Part shown: positions 54,050-63,582 of the stretch, piece by piece
Layout: every line of letters begins with the position of its first letter
How positions within the stretch are numbered: position 1 is the stretch's first letter
Source: Leadbetterella byssophila DSM 17132
Lineage (GTDB): Bacteria; Bacteroidota; Bacteroidia; Cytophagales; Spirosomataceae
NCBI RefSeq assembly: GCF_000166395.1
Contig: NC_014655.1
Coordinates: 2,170,001 to 2,234,000 of the forward strand
Length of the DNA stretch: 64,000 bases
Direction: 5' to 3'
Made by a program: the position numbers and the translations under genes
Notes under the pieces: model-generated
What the model saw: only the letters and a program-made list of their open reading frames with translations
The model's database searches: none
What the model was told of the DNA's origin: nothing

Positions 54050-55027
54050 ATGAGAAAAGTTAAATTAGGTCGAAGCGAATTTGAGGTGTCAGAGATTGTC
54101 TTTGGAGCCTGGGCAGCCGGAGGTTGGATGTGGGGAAGCACTGACAGACGTTCTGCAGTAGATGCTATTAAAGCTGCATATGATGCAGGGGTAAGCTCCA
54201 TAGATACAGCACCTATCTACGGACAAGGTACCAGTGAAGAGATAGTGGGAGAAGCTATAATAGACATTTCCCGTGATAAGGTAGAGATCTTAACGAAGTT
54301 CGGTTTAAGATGGGATGATACTAAAGGTACTTTGTATTTCCCATCAAAAAACAATGAAGGTAAAGACATAGATATCTACAAATATGCCGGAAAAGAAAGC
54401 ATTATCTATGAATGCGAACAAAGCCTTAAAAGGTTAGGTACGGATTACATAGATTTATACCAAATACATTGGCCAGATGTTACTACTCCTATTGAAGAAT
54501 CATTTGAAGCCGTAGAAAGGTTAATAGAACAAGGGAAAGTCAGACATGCAGGCGTTTGTAATTATGATGCATCACAAGTTCAAGTGGTGAAGAACATCAT
54601 CATCTCAAACCAAATTCCTTATAGCATGGTGAATAGAGGTATTGAAAAAGAGGTTTTACCTTACTGTTTTGATGAAGGCATTGGGGTATTGGCCTATAGT
54701 CCTTTAGAAAGAGGTCTTTTAACGGGTAAAATTAAACCGGGTTATACTTTCGCAGAAGGGGACCATAGAGCTACCCACCCTCACTTTGCTCCAGATTTTG
54801 TAGAAAAAACACAGGATCTTTTACAAAAGATCCAAACCATCGCAGATTCGCATAATGCTAGTCTGCACCAAGTGATACTAGAATGGACACTGAATCAAAA
54901 AGGGATTAGTGCGGTGTTAGTGGGAGCAAGAAATGCTGAACAATCTGTAGCTAATGCCCAAAGAGTTCATTTAAGTGGAGATGAGCTATCACTTATTCAG
55001 GAATGGGCGGATGCTTTTGCTGCTTAA
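54050..55027 (+). CDS. aldo/keto reductase
   Basis: A 325-aa TIM-barrel NADPH oxidoreductase starting at ATG 54050 (MRKVKLGRSEFEVSEIVFGAW); the longer frame upstream gives 35 residues with no conservation. Catalytic residues: Asp and Tyr in IDTAPIYGQGTSEEIVGEAI, Lys in EILTKFGLRW, His in YIDLYQIHWPD. Cofactor-binding segment near the C-terminus: GISAVLVGARNAEQSVANA. It resembles the general-purpose YccK/IolS-type AKRs of bacteria, and the substrate cannot be told. It converges with the DinB-like gene, overlapping by 35 bases. Confidence 0.93.
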   Translation: MRKVKLGRSEFEVSEIVFGAWAAGGWMWGSTDRRSAVDAIKAAYDAGVSSIDTAPIYGQGTSEEIVGEAIIDISRDKVEILTKFGLRWDDTKGTLYFPSKNNEGKDIDIYKYAGKESIIYECEQSLKRLGTDYIDLYQIHWPDVTTPIEESFEAVERLIEQGKVRHAGVCNYDASQVQVVKNIIISNQIPYSMVNRGIEKEVLPYCFDEGIGVLAYSPLERGLLTGKIKPGYTFAEGDHRATHPHFAPDFVEKTQDLLQKIQTIADSHNASLHQVILEWTLNQKGISAVLVGARNAEQSVANAQRVHLSGDELSLIQEWADAFAA

Positions 55028-55502
55028 GAGCAGAAACGGTCACTATTAATTGACCTAAATGACGCATACCGTGTTCTGCACTATGGAAAAGGAGCCCCAT
55101 GAGAGTAACGGGTATCCTTTTCCTACCCAAATATCTGGTTTCTGTCAATGTACTTTGATCCACTTCTGACAATTTACCCAAGGCAGACCCTATAGTATCA
55201 TCCAAATGACGTAAGAGCTCTTCGAGAGACTTGGAATGAAGCTTTTCCTCTTCAAGTTCTCTGAATTGCCTATCATTTAGCATCTTACCCTCTGCATAAG
55301 TAAACATTCTATCTATAACACCTCCTATATGTAGTAGGTGAAAGCCCACTGATGCACGCCCAAATGGCCTTTCATAGAGCAGATTTTCAGGAAAATCTAC
55401 CATACACTCGTGCACCTCTTTTTGCAATTGTTTTAACACGTGTGCCACGGGCTGAACTAAGGCCGGAATTCCCGGCAATGGACCTTGCATCCAGTATTCC
55501 AT
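54993..55502 (-). CDS. DinB-family protein
   Basis: A 169-aa four-helix-bundle protein. The conserved metal-site histidines are visible: GFHLLHIGGVIDRMF and FHSAEHGMRHLGQLIVTV, three His in the DinB arrangement. Such proteins often act as metal-dependent hydrolases or thiol transferases, and in Bacteroidota most have no assigned role. It overlaps the converging aldo/keto reductase at its 3' end. The start at 55502 faces the acyl-CoA ligase gene, with 132 bases to the chosen start of that gene. Confidence 0.85.
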   Translation of the reverse strand: MEYWMQGPLPGIPALVQPVAHVLKQLQKEVHECMVDFPENLLYERPFGRASVGFHLLHIGGVIDRMFTYAEGKMLNDRQFRELEEEKLHSKSLEELLRHLDDTIGSALGKLSEVDQSTLTETRYLGRKRIPVTLMGLLFHSAEHGMRHLGQLIVTVSALKQQKHPPIPE

Positions 55503-55536
55503 AGAAATAAGCTAAATCTTAAGATAATGTTTAAAC

Positions 55537-55566
55537 TTGCATACTTTTCCGCAAAAACTTCCTTTG
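55537..55566 (+). promoter_or_regulatory. candidate promoter of the acyl-CoA ligase gene (TTG, N19, TTCCTTTG)
   Basis: TTG at 55537-55539, 19 bases, then TTCCTTTG at 55559-55566, one mismatch from TAnnTTTG. Start would be near 55573, giving about 60 bases of leader before 55635. Confidence 0.4.
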
Positions 55567-55634
55567 AAAAATATTTTCAATCCAAAAAATCCTACTATTT
55601 TTACAATTATTCCAATTTACCCGAGCGGTTTTTT

Positions 55635-57329
55635 ATGTCAGTTTCTAACAATAATTTTCCCTGGTATAACCATTACCCGGAAAGCGTTCCGCATGAACTT
55701 AACGCGGATGCTTATCCTAATCTTGTAGAACTTTTAGAGGAAGGATTTGAGAAGTTTGCCCATCAACCTGCATTCACCTACATGGGCAAGACGCATACCT
55801 ATAGAGATATTCGGGAAATGTCCATAGGTTTTGCAGCCTATTTGCAAAGTGTAGGATTAAAAGCCGGAGATAGAATAGGCATACAAATGCCTAACTGTAC
55901 CCAGTACCCCATTGCCTTATTTGGATCTTTACTTGCGGGATTAGTGGTAGTGAACACTAACCCCCTCTATACTCCAAGGGAGATGAAGCACCAATTCACC
56001 GACTCGGGATGTAAAGCAGTGGTGATTGTAGCAAACTTTGCCTATAACCTGGAAAAGATTCTTCCGGAAACATCTATAAAACATGTCATAATTACTGAAC
56101 TAGGAGACCCACTGGGATTCCCTAAGCGTCTACTAGTAAATTTTGTGGTGAAGAAGGTTAAAAAGATGGTTCCCCCATACCATATTCCTGATAGTGTAGG
56201 GTTTAACGATGCCATTTCAAAAGGAAAAGAAAGCACCTATACCAAACCGGATGTGAAGATCAATGATCTGGCTCTAATTCAATATACCGGTGGTACTACA
56301 GGGGTATCTAAAGGGGCTGAATTGACCCACAGGAACCTCATTGCAAACATGGAGGGAATTAGTTTATGGTTCTCCCCGGCTTTCAAATATGACTATCCTA
56401 GGACTATTGTAGGTGCATTGCCTTTTTATCACATCTTTGCCTTAACGGTGAATGTATTCGCCTCCTTGAAATTAGGTTTCCACAACATCTTGATTCCTAA
56501 TCCAAGAGATCAAAAAGCCATGTGTAAAGACCTAAGGAAGTACAAGATCTTTATCTTCCCGGGTCTAAACACTTTGTTCAATGCCCTGCTGAATAATCCT
56601 GATTTCTTAGCCTTAGATTTCTCCCATCTTAAAATTACCGTATCCGGAGGAATGGCCCTACAAGCCACTGTTTCAGAAAAGTGGTATAAAGCTACGGGAT
56701 GTAAGATATCTGAAGGTTATGGTCTATCAGAAACCTCACCGGTATTGAGTGTTAACCCCGTAGATGGAGGTCAACAAGTAGGAACTATTGGTCTTCCCTT
56801 CCCTTCAACTATCCTTAAAATCTTAAAAGAAGACGGAACTTGGGGAGCAGCGAATGAAGTAGGTGAGATTTGTGCCTATGGACCTCAAGTGATGAGAGGA
56901 TACTATAATAGACCGGATGAAACTGCAATGGTCTTCCATACTGATCCTGAAGATGGAAAGGTGTATTTCAAAACCGGAGATATAGGCCTTATGCAGGAAG
57001 ACGGATTCTTTAAGATCGTAGATCGTAAAAAGGATATGATCTTAGTTTCAGGTTTTAACGTATATCCGAATGAGATCGAAGAAGTAATTTCTCAATGTCC
57101 CGGTGTGCTTGAAGTAGCCTGCGTAGGAGTTGAAGATGAAAAGTCTACGGAAGTAGTGAAAGTTTTCATTGTTAAGAAAGATCCAAACTTAACAGAAGAA
57201 GACGTAAAAGCCTTTGCAAGAGAAAACCTTACAGCCTATAAACGTCCGAAGTTTATAGAATTCAGAGACGAACTCCCTAAGACTAACGTAGGAAAGATCT
57301 TAAGAAGAGCTTTAAGAGATGAAAAATAG
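55635..57329 (+). CDS. fadD: long-chain fatty-acid--CoA ligase
   Basis: A 564-aa ATP-dependent adenylating enzyme that activates fatty acids with CoA. Start at ATG 55635 (MSVSNNNFPWYNHYPESVPHEL); the frame continues upstream to 55485 but crosses the promoter. ATP/AMP loop: LIQYTGGTTGVSKGAELTH. Second motif: ISEGYGLSETSPVLS. Hinge and C-domain: YFKTGDIGLMQEDGFFKIVDRKKDMILVSGFNVYPNEIEEV. The catalytic Lys is near the end (LPKTNVGKILRRAL). The FadD fatty-acyl sequence type fits, and the exact chain length is not predictable. yidD follows after 58 bases. Confidence 0.93.
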   Translation: MSVSNNNFPWYNHYPESVPHELNADAYPNLVELLEEGFEKFAHQPAFTYMGKTHTYRDIREMSIGFAAYLQSVGLKAGDRIGIQMPNCTQYPIALFGSLLAGLVVVNTNPLYTPREMKHQFTDSGCKAVVIVANFAYNLEKILPETSIKHVIITELGDPLGFPKRLLVNFVVKKVKKMVPPYHIPDSVGFNDAISKGKESTYTKPDVKINDLALIQYTGGTTGVSKGAELTHRNLIANMEGISLWFSPAFKYDYPRTIVGALPFYHIFALTVNVFASLKLGFHNILIPNPRDQKAMCKDLRKYKIFIFPGLNTLFNALLNNPDFLALDFSHLKITVSGGMALQATVSEKWYKATGCKISEGYGLSETSPVLSVNPVDGGQQVGTIGLPFPSTILKILKEDGTWGAANEVGEICAYGPQVMRGYYNRPDETAMVFHTDPEDGKVYFKTGDIGLMQEDGFFKIVDRKKDMILVSGFNVYPNEIEEVISQCPGVLEVACVGVEDEKSTEVVKVFIVKKDPNLTEEDVKAFARENLTAYKRPKFIEFRDELPKTNVGKILRRALRDEK

Positions 57330-57357
57330 AACGGAGCTTCCCGTTTAAACGTTATAA

Positions 57358-57387
57358 AAGCAGATCCCGAAAAGACCTGCTTATTTT
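57358..57387 (+). terminator. hairpin between fadD and yidD
   Basis: AAGCAGATC (57358-57366) pairs with GACCTGCTT (57374-57382) at 8 of 9 positions, followed by ATTTTA and the yidD ATG at 57388. A weak terminator or attenuator. Confidence 0.4.
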
Positions 57388-57639
57388 ATGCAATTTCTAA
57401 ACAATACCCTCGGCAAATTCTTCATACTTTTGGTAAGAATATATCAAGCCGGCATATCGCCATGGCTCCCTAATGCTTGTAGGTATGACCCCACCTGTTC
57501 CCATTATATGATCCAAAGCATTAAGGAATGGGGCGTCATCAAAGGTACCTGGCTTGGCCTAAAACGTATTGGCAGGTGCCATCCTTGGGGTGGTTTCGGT
57601 TATGATCCCGTTCCTAAGAAAGATAAAAGTTCTTCCTGA
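57388..57639 (+). CDS. yidD: membrane protein insertion efficiency factor YidD
   Basis: An 83-aa small membrane-associated protein. The family core is complete: [60 protein letters not shown], with the three conserved Cys. YidD helps YidC insert proteins in the inner membrane. The usual neighbours rnpA, rpmH and yidC are not present here, so it sits alone, as is common in Bacteroidota. Its 3' end overlaps the converging thioredoxin-like gene by 40 bases. Confidence 0.95.
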   Translation: MQFLNNTLGKFFILLVRIYQAGISPWLPNACRYDPTCSHYMIQSIKEWGVIKGTWLGLKRIGRCHPWGGFGYDPVPKKDKSSS

Positions 57640-58112
57640 ACCCCTTTTCCTTTGTCCTCATTATACCATTTCTGCAGTTCAACAATAGCTAGCTCCTTAG
57701 GCATACTTTGGAAGAGTTCCTGACAACCCTTGGGCCTAGGTCCCCACACAAAAAGATCATTTCCCTCCTTGTCACGAATGACCAATTTCGGAATAGACTT
57801 AGATCCATTTGTTAAATACTTTTCAATGGAGAAAGGCTCACTATCTCTTAATTCATAATTTACCTCAACCTGTGGATTTGCCTCAGCAATCATCTGAATA
57901 AAAGGGACCGTATGGGCTGCATCTCCGCACCACGGTTCTGTGATAACTAACCATTCCTGGGGTTCTTTAATTACATTCTGTAATTCAGCCATCACTTTAC
58001 CCGTCTTTAACCAACGGTTCATCCTCGTCCAGTTCATCTTGATGTAATCCTGATAAGGGTGTGGATCTTCTAAAATACTTTCAAAATAATTCAAATACTC
58101 CTCAAATCTCAT
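57600..58112 (-). CDS. thioredoxin-like protein (single-Cys active site)
   Basis: A 170-aa protein with a C-terminal thioredoxin-fold segment: [23 protein letters not shown], the expected central strand and the cis-Pro region [14 protein letters not shown]. Where thioredoxin has CxxC this one has WCGD, with only the first Cys, so it may be a thiol-transfer or binding protein rather than a disulfide reductase. Family: thioredoxin_9-like. No signal peptide. It lies 54 bases downstream of the RND pump gene on the same strand, with a small TGTTAT/ATAACA hairpin between (58123-58141), so it may or may not be part of the efflux operon. Confidence 0.8.
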   Translation of the reverse strand: MRFEEYLNYFESILEDPHPYQDYIKMNWTRMNRWLKTGKVMAELQNVIKEPQEWLVITEPWCGDAAHTVPFIQMIAEANPQVEVNYELRDSEPFSIEKYLTNGSKSIPKLVIRDKEGNDLFVWGPRPKGCQELFQSMPKELAIVELQKWYNEDKGKGVQEELLSFLGTGS

Positions 58113-58166
58113 TTCGGCAAGCTGTTATTCTTTATATAACAACTATTCCAGTTGCAAAGTGCTACT

Positions 58167-61100
58167 TTAGGATTTTTCTTTTCTATAAACCCAATAAAAC
58201 ACTTGTGGTAAAACCGTCAAAGAAAGGATCATACAAATAAGCAAGCCCCCTACAATCATGATAGCCAATGGTTTCTGAATCTCAGATCCCATTCCGGTAG
58301 AAAGAGCGGCGGGAAGTAATCCTAAAGAACCCATAAGTGCGATCATCACTATTGGTCGGATCCTACCTTTTACACCCTCTTCAATTGCCTCTTTTAGCTT
58401 CATTTTCCTTAGATTCTCTTTCATCACCGCTATTAAGATTATACCATTAATAGTATTCACCCCAAAGAGTATAATAAAACCTATACCGGCAGAAATCCCA
58501 AAAACGGTACCGGTAACTAATAAGGAAATCAATCCTCCTATAAAGGCAAATGGAATAGTACTAGCTGCGATCAAAGTATCCTTTAAGGTTCCAAAATTGA
58601 AGTACAAAAGGAAAAGGATCAATACCAATACAGCCGGAACTATCACGGCCAACTGCTGAGTGGCTCTTTCCTTGCTCTCAAATTCTCCTGCCCAAACCAA
58701 TTTATTTTTCGAAGGCAAATGCACCTGCTCATCCACTTTGGCTTTCGCCTCTTTAATGGTACTGCCTAAGTCACGCCCTTCTACACTAAATCCTACTGCT
58801 ATATATCTACTGCTTCCTTCTCTATAGATAAAAGTTGGGCCAGTGATATAAGAAATCGTAGCAATCTCCTTTAATGGAATCTTCCTTCCACTCTTACTTG
58901 GAATCAAGATCTCACCTATCTTTTGGTCATCATCTCTATAATTCTTGTCGAAACGCAACCTAACATCAAACATCCTTTCATTCTCAAAAATACGCGTAGC
59001 CGCCCTACCACCTATGGCCATCTCAATCACTGCCTGGGCGTCATGAATATCTACTCCGTAGCGTGCCAACTTATGATCATGGAGCTGTATTCTCAATTCG
59101 GGTAAGCCCATGTTTTTGTACACGTTGATATCTTTTATTCCCTCCACTGGCTCTATGGCTTTAGCTACCTGCCTGGCATATCCCTCTAATTCCTCTAAAT
59201 CTTCTCCAAATATCTTGACCACTAAGGCACTTTTCACACCTGCCACATACTCTTCTACATTATCCTGGATAGGTTGACTGAAGCCAAATACTATCCCGGG
59301 ATAGGTTTGCAACTTGCCCCTCATTTCTTCGACCAAGTCTTCCTTTTTGATCTTTCGTTTCCATTCCTTCTCAGGATGCAATTGGATATGAAACTCTATG
59401 TTGAAGAAACCGGTGGGGTCAGTCCCATCATTTGGCCTCCCTACCTGATTCAATACAAATTTCACCTCCTCAAACTCGCGGATCTGAGATTTCATCTCTT
59501 GAGCTAATCGCACGGACTCCTGAAGGTTAATACTATTCGGCAGAGTAGCTCGCACATACAATGCCCCCTCGTTCAGCTTTGGAATAAATTCTGTACCTAT
59601 AAAAAAGAAGGAAGTAAGGCAAGAAAAGAACAATAGCAAATAGGAAAGGACTGTGACTTTCTTGTGTTTTGAACTCCACGCAAAAAGCTGATACATCCTA
59701 TTCTTGAAAAAGCGAGAAATCCTATTTTCTTTCTCCTCAATATTTCCCCTTAACATCAATTTACACATGGCTGGAACGTAGGTAACACTGAGGATCAATG
59801 AACCTAGCAAAGCATATCCTAAGGTAAAAGCCAATGGAGAAAACATCTTCCCTTCTACCTTTTGGAAGGAGAATATTGGAATTAATGCTACAATTAGAAT
59901 GATCTGAGCAAAAACGATATAGGACCCAACACTACCTGCACTCTTCTTGATAAGACCAGATTTACTCATTCTATTGAAAGTAGGCATTCCCACCGCATGA
60001 GCTTTCTTCTCCATGGCCACAAATACCGTCTCTACGATCACTAAAGTTCCTTCCAAAAGTAATCCAAAGTCTATAGCCCCTAGAGAGATTAAATTAGCAG
60101 GAAGACCCTGTATTCTAAGCATGATGATGGCAAACAAAAAGGCTAAGGGTATGACCGTAGCCACGATTAAGGTCGTCCGCCAGTTGTACAGAAAAACGAA
60201 AACTACTACTGACACAAAGAAAATCCCTTCCAGCAAGTTCTTCGTCACAGTCTTCACCGTAGCGTTCACTAACTCCGTACGGTCTATAAATGGTTCTATC
60301 TTAACATCTCCTGGAAGAATGTTTTGATTCAGCTCAGCTATCTTTTCCTTCAATCTAGGAATAACATCTCCCGGATTCTCGCCCCTGAGCATCATTACCA
60401 CACCTTGAACCAGGTCATTTTCATCCTGCAGACCTACCTGACCTAGTCTTGGCTTAGCGGCTACAGCCACTTCTGCTACTTGCTTAACCAGTACGGGGCT
60501 ATTGCCTTTGACGGTAATCAAAATGTTTTCAATATCCTCTATACTTTCCAAAAGACCCACTCCTCTCACTACATAAGCTTGGTTTCCTTGTTCTATGACA
60601 TCGCCACCTACATTGATATTGCTTTTGGACACTGCTTCGTACACCTCCAAAGGAGAAAGGTCATAGTTAGCCAGCTCCGTAGGATTGATCTTGATTTCAA
60701 AGGTCTTCTCCTCTCCTCCAAAACTCACCACATTTGCCACTCCGGGCACTGCTACGAGTTCTCTCTCTATTACCCAATCCTGAATAGCAGTTAGTTCCTT
60801 GATGGGTCTTTTACTTCTCACTACATACCTGAAGATTTCCCCTGTAGCTCCATATGGAGGTTCTATAGAGGCTTGGGCGCCTTCAGGCAGCTCTACGCCC
60901 TGTAAACGGTTAGAAGCATATTGTTGGGCATAAAAATCATCTACATCATCATCAAATAATACCGTCACTACAGAAAGACCAAAGAGAGATATAGATCTTA
61001 CTTCCGCCTTCTTAGGGATGGTATTCATCTCTTTCATCAGAGGAAGAGTTACAAATTTCTCCACTTCCTCTGCACTCCTACCCGGCCACTGGGTGATGAT

Positions 61101-61253
61101 TCTAGCCCTCGTATTGGTCACATCTGGAAAGGCCTCTATAGGGGTATGTAAATAGGCTATAACGCCTCCTATGACCAGTAGTGCCGTGGCAAAGAAGACT
61201 ATGATAGAATTCTTCAATGAGAATCCTACTATATTTTTGATGAACTTTTGCAT
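58167..61253 (-). CDS. heavy-metal efflux RND pump (CusA/CzcA family)
   Basis: A 1028-aa inner membrane pump with 12 predicted helices in two halves, each followed by large periplasmic loops. HME-RND signatures: FPDVTNTRARIITQWPGRSAEEVEKFVTLPLMKEM (residues about 37-70) and the transmembrane relay motif AIDFGLLLEGTLVIVETVFVAMEKK in TM4, where many pumps have DFGxxxDGAV. Here Glu replaces the second Asp. Further motifs are GEFESKERATQQLAVIVP and GFIILFGVNTINGIILIAVM. It exports cations such as copper/silver or cobalt/zinc; the metal cannot be assigned. It forms a complex with the adaptor and outer membrane factor encoded just upstream (gap of 2 bases). Confidence 0.93.
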   Translation of the reverse strand: MQKFIKNIVGFSLKNSIIVFFATALLVIGGVIAYLHTPIEAFPDVTNTRARIITQWPGRSAEEVEKFVTLPLMKEMNTIPKKAEVRSISLFGLSVVTVLFDDDVDDFYAQQYASNRLQGVELPEGAQASIEPPYGATGEIFRYVVRSKRPIKELTAIQDWVIERELVAVPGVANVVSFGGEEKTFEIKINPTELANYDLSPLEVYEAVSKSNINVGGDVIEQGNQAYVVRGVGLLESIEDIENILITVKGNSPVLVKQVAEVAVAAKPRLGQVGLQDENDLVQGVVMMLRGENPGDVIPRLKEKIAELNQNILPGDVKIEPFIDRTELVNATVKTVTKNLLEGIFFVSVVVFVFLYNWRTTLIVATVIPLAFLFAIIMLRIQGLPANLISLGAIDFGLLLEGTLVIVETVFVAMEKKAHAVGMPTFNRMSKSGLIKKSAGSVGSYIVFAQIILIVALIPIFSFQKVEGKMFSPLAFTLGYALLGSLILSVTYVPAMCKLMLRGNIEEKENRISRFFKNRMYQLFAWSSKHKKVTVLSYLLLFFSCLTSFFFIGTEFIPKLNEGALYVRATLPNSINLQESVRLAQEMKSQIREFEEVKFVLNQVGRPNDGTDPTGFFNIEFHIQLHPEKEWKRKIKKEDLVEEMRGKLQTYPGIVFGFSQPIQDNVEEYVAGVKSALVVKIFGEDLEELEGYARQVAKAIEPVEGIKDINVYKNMGLPELRIQLHDHKLARYGVDIHDAQAVIEMAIGGRAATRIFENERMFDVRLRFDKNYRDDDQKIGEILIPSKSGRKIPLKEIATISYITGPTFIYREGSSRYIAVGFSVEGRDLGSTIKEAKAKVDEQVHLPSKNKLVWAGEFESKERATQQLAVIVPAVLVLILFLLYFNFGTLKDTLIAASTIPFAFIGGLISLLVTGTVFGISAGIGFIILFGVNTINGIILIAVMKENLRKMKLKEAIEEGVKGRIRPIVMIALMGSLGLLPAALSTGMGSEIQKPLAIMIVGGLLICMILSLTVLPQVFYWVYRKEKS

Positions 61254-61255
61254 GC

Positions 61256-62314
61256 TTATAATGCCTCAAATACGAGCAATTGATTCTTAGAAATAATTTT
61301 TTCTCCCTCTGATAGTCCTCCGGACAGATATGCTTTTTCCTTGTTTTTTACTGCAATTTCAACCTTACGAACCTCCACTTTACAGTCGCTATGGTGCACT
61401 AGAACGTAATATTGGTTATCTGAGAAAACCAATGCTGAGACCGGTACTGCCACTGCGCTCTCACCTGCCTTTTTCCAAGCCGTCACGTCTACTGTCATTC
61501 CCGGTTTGAGTTTCCCACCCCTATTTTCAAAGGTGGATCTGGCTTTTAAAACCCTTGCATCCTCATCAAATGCAGGAGATATCTTGGTAATTCTACCGCT
61601 AAAAAGTTCGCCCGGGAAGGATAGTGTACTTATGCTCACCTCCATTCCTTCCTGTATTCGTTGAACATTAGAAGCATAGATGTTAAGCATTAGCCAAAGA
61701 TCCTCGAGATCTGAGATCACAAACATGGGCTCTCCTCCTGCCACAACTTGTTCTCCTATGTTTATACTCTTTTCTGTCACCACACCGCTAGTTGGCGCAT
61801 AAACTTTAAAATAACCTTCCTGAGAATGGTTCCACTTGGATTCCGTTTGAGCCCTGACTTTCTCAGATTTTAGTACTTCGAGATCTGCTATTGCTTCTTC
61901 CAATTCTGTTTGGGAAGCCATACCGTCAGCCAATAGATGCTTTAAATTTTCCTTCTTCCTCTCTGCAGCCTTTATTCTGCTTTCCAATGAACTTAAGGTG
62001 GCTTGTAAAGTATTCCCTTCTGTACTTCGAATCTCAGCTAAAAGTTGACCTTTGCTAACCTTATCCCCTAGGGTGAAATAAGTTTTGACCACCGTTCCTT
62101 CCCACAATGGTCTATATTCTACTACTTTTTCAGGATTTGCAATGATGCTACCTGTCAGGTGGGTTCCTTCTACTACTTCTTCCAGACGGGTAGTGTAGAA
62201 TTCTATCTTGTTTTTAAAATTTTCATCTAAGCAAAAGCTCTTTCTTTTCTCTTGTTGAGGCTGGTTCTCGCAACCCATAGCCCAAAATGCCAATACCACT
62301 AATATTCTTTTCAT
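61256..62314 (-). CDS. efflux RND periplasmic adaptor lipoprotein (CusB/HlyD type)
   Basis: A 352-aa membrane-fusion protein. The N-terminus MKRILVVLAFWAMGC has a lipobox (AMGC). Then come a barrel-sandwich half (VVEYRPLWEGTVVKTYFTLGDKVSKGQLLAEIRS, the lipoyl motif), a helical hairpin (about 100-160, SLESRIKAAERKKENLKHLL and SQTELEEAIADLEVLKSEKVRAQTESKW), the second half (VYAPTSGVVTEKSINIGEQVVAGGEPMFVISDLE) and a C-terminal beta-barrel domain (PVSALVFSDNQYYVLVHHSDCKVEVRKVEI). It bridges the RND pump and the outer membrane factor. It overlaps the tolC-like gene by 4 bases. Confidence 0.93.
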   Translation of the reverse strand: MKRILVVLAFWAMGCENQPQQEKRKSFCLDENFKNKIEFYTTRLEEVVEGTHLTGSIIANPEKVVEYRPLWEGTVVKTYFTLGDKVSKGQLLAEIRSTEGNTLQATLSSLESRIKAAERKKENLKHLLADGMASQTELEEAIADLEVLKSEKVRAQTESKWNHSQEGYFKVYAPTSGVVTEKSINIGEQVVAGGEPMFVISDLEDLWLMLNIYASNVQRIQEGMEVSISTLSFPGELFSGRITKISPAFDEDARVLKARSTFENRGGKLKPGMTVDVTAWKKAGESAVAVPVSALVFSDNQYYVLVHHSDCKVEVRKVEIAVKNKEKAYLSGGLSEGEKIISKNQLLVFEAL

Positions 62315-63510
62315 AATCCTTTTACATATCTATATTCCTCCCATCTTAATCGAACTGCTTCCTTCGCCTTTACATATAATTGCAAGGCTTTTAAACTACT
62401 TTCCGCTTGATCCAGAAATTCCAGTAAAGTGGTATTTCTCTCCAAAAGGTGCTTTTGATAATTTTCTAACCATTCCTTTTGTTCCTGTCTGAAATCTGCA
62501 GAAAATGCATCCAGAAATTCTTTTGCCTTATGAAGGTTTTCGAAGGCAACTTCCTTCTCCTTTTGAACTTTCCATTCCATTTGCTCTACTTCTAATTCTG
62601 AGCGCTTTTTAGCCCATTCTGCTTCTTTAATGGCTCCCTGTTTCTTATCCCAAAGAGGTAAATCCATGCTAACACCTAAACCGAAGAAGTTTAACATAGC
62701 ATTTCCGTTACGGTCGTACTGCGCTTTCAATTGCAAATCTGGCATTCGCTCTGATTTTCTGTGAATAAGATTTTGGGCTTGATAATCTGCTAGCCCCTTT
62801 TTAATGGCCAGATCCGGGCGTTCACTCTCCTCAAAGACCTCTAAATCGTCAGGTATTAAAGGATCCGTAATCACTAGAAAAGAAGATGTGTTTAACCAAA
62901 TTTTCAGTTGCAACTGGATTTCTGATTCCTCTGCTATGAGCTCTGCTAAGTTTTGTTTTTGTTCCAAAAGATAGGTACGCATACGCACCACTTCCTTCTT
63001 TGGAATCCTTCCGGTACTCACATGAGCTTCCATTTTTTGGAGGATATTTTCCACCTCGATAAGATGCGACTGTTGAAAGGAGATCTGTTCACGGAGGGAT
63101 TGGGCGGCTGTACACTTTTGTCTCAACTGCAGCTTAGATTCCCATAGAAGCTCTGAAAAACTTAAATGTGCTAATTGTACTTCCCTTTCAGCAAGAGCTA
63201 TTGACTTTCTTTTCTTTTTAGCGGTAAAAATGATCTGCTCTAACTCCACTCCAAACTGCCTATTTTTACCAAAACTTCCCCACAATGGAGGTACCACCTC
63301 TTGCCCTTTTGGTGCAGTAAGATTTAATTGATCTATCGTCAAGGTAGGATTGGGCCATCTTTTCTCTTGCTCTACGCGTGCCTCTGCTTCTGAAATCTGC
63401 ATACGCTGCGCCATCAAGCTGAGGTTTTCTCGAAGGAACCTTTGCTCTACTTCTGATCTGCTAAGATGTAGCGTATCCGTAAAGAGTAGAAAAAGAAATA
63501 ATAGCTTCAT
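62311..63510 (-). CDS. TolC/CusC-family outer membrane factor
   Basis: A 399-aa outer membrane efflux protein. The N-terminus MKLLFLFLLFTDTLHLS is a signal segment. The mature chain has two long heptad-rich halves: LSLMAQRMQISEAEARVEQEKRWPNPTLTIDQLNL with the conserved R-x-P-x-P motif, then LAHLSFSELLWESKLQLRQKCTAAQSLREQISF, and in the second half ALADYQAQ-like helices. The strand GVSMDLPLWDKKQGAIKEAE matches the equatorial barrel strand. It is the exit duct of the metal pump. First of the three efflux genes and 72 bases from the histidine kinase upstream. Confidence 0.92.
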   Translation of the reverse strand: MKLLFLFLLFTDTLHLSRSEVEQRFLRENLSLMAQRMQISEAEARVEQEKRWPNPTLTIDQLNLTAPKGQEVVPPLWGSFGKNRQFGVELEQIIFTAKKKRKSIALAEREVQLAHLSFSELLWESKLQLRQKCTAAQSLREQISFQQSHLIEVENILQKMEAHVSTGRIPKKEVVRMRTYLLEQKQNLAELIAEESEIQLQLKIWLNTSSFLVITDPLIPDDLEVFEESERPDLAIKKGLADYQAQNLIHRKSERMPDLQLKAQYDRNGNAMLNFFGLGVSMDLPLWDKKQGAIKEAEWAKKRSELEVEQMEWKVQKEKEVAFENLHKAKEFLDAFSADFRQEQKEWLENYQKHLLERNTTLLEFLDQAESSLKALQLYVKAKEAVRLRWEEYRYVKGL

Positions 63511-63582
63511 ACAGGTGATTTTTGAGAGTACAAAATTCCCTCAAACCACCTTAAAAAGACCTTAATAAAAATAAAGATTAAC

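Noticed and set aside
55006-55040. CTGCT/AGCAG hairpin at the aldo/keto reductase-DinB junction
   Set aside because: Five base pairs and no T run; not enough to call a terminator.
55485-55634. N-terminal extension of the acyl-CoA ligase (50 residues)
   Set aside because: Non-conserved residues that cross a promoter-like sequence; the ATG at 55635 begins where similarity to the family starts.
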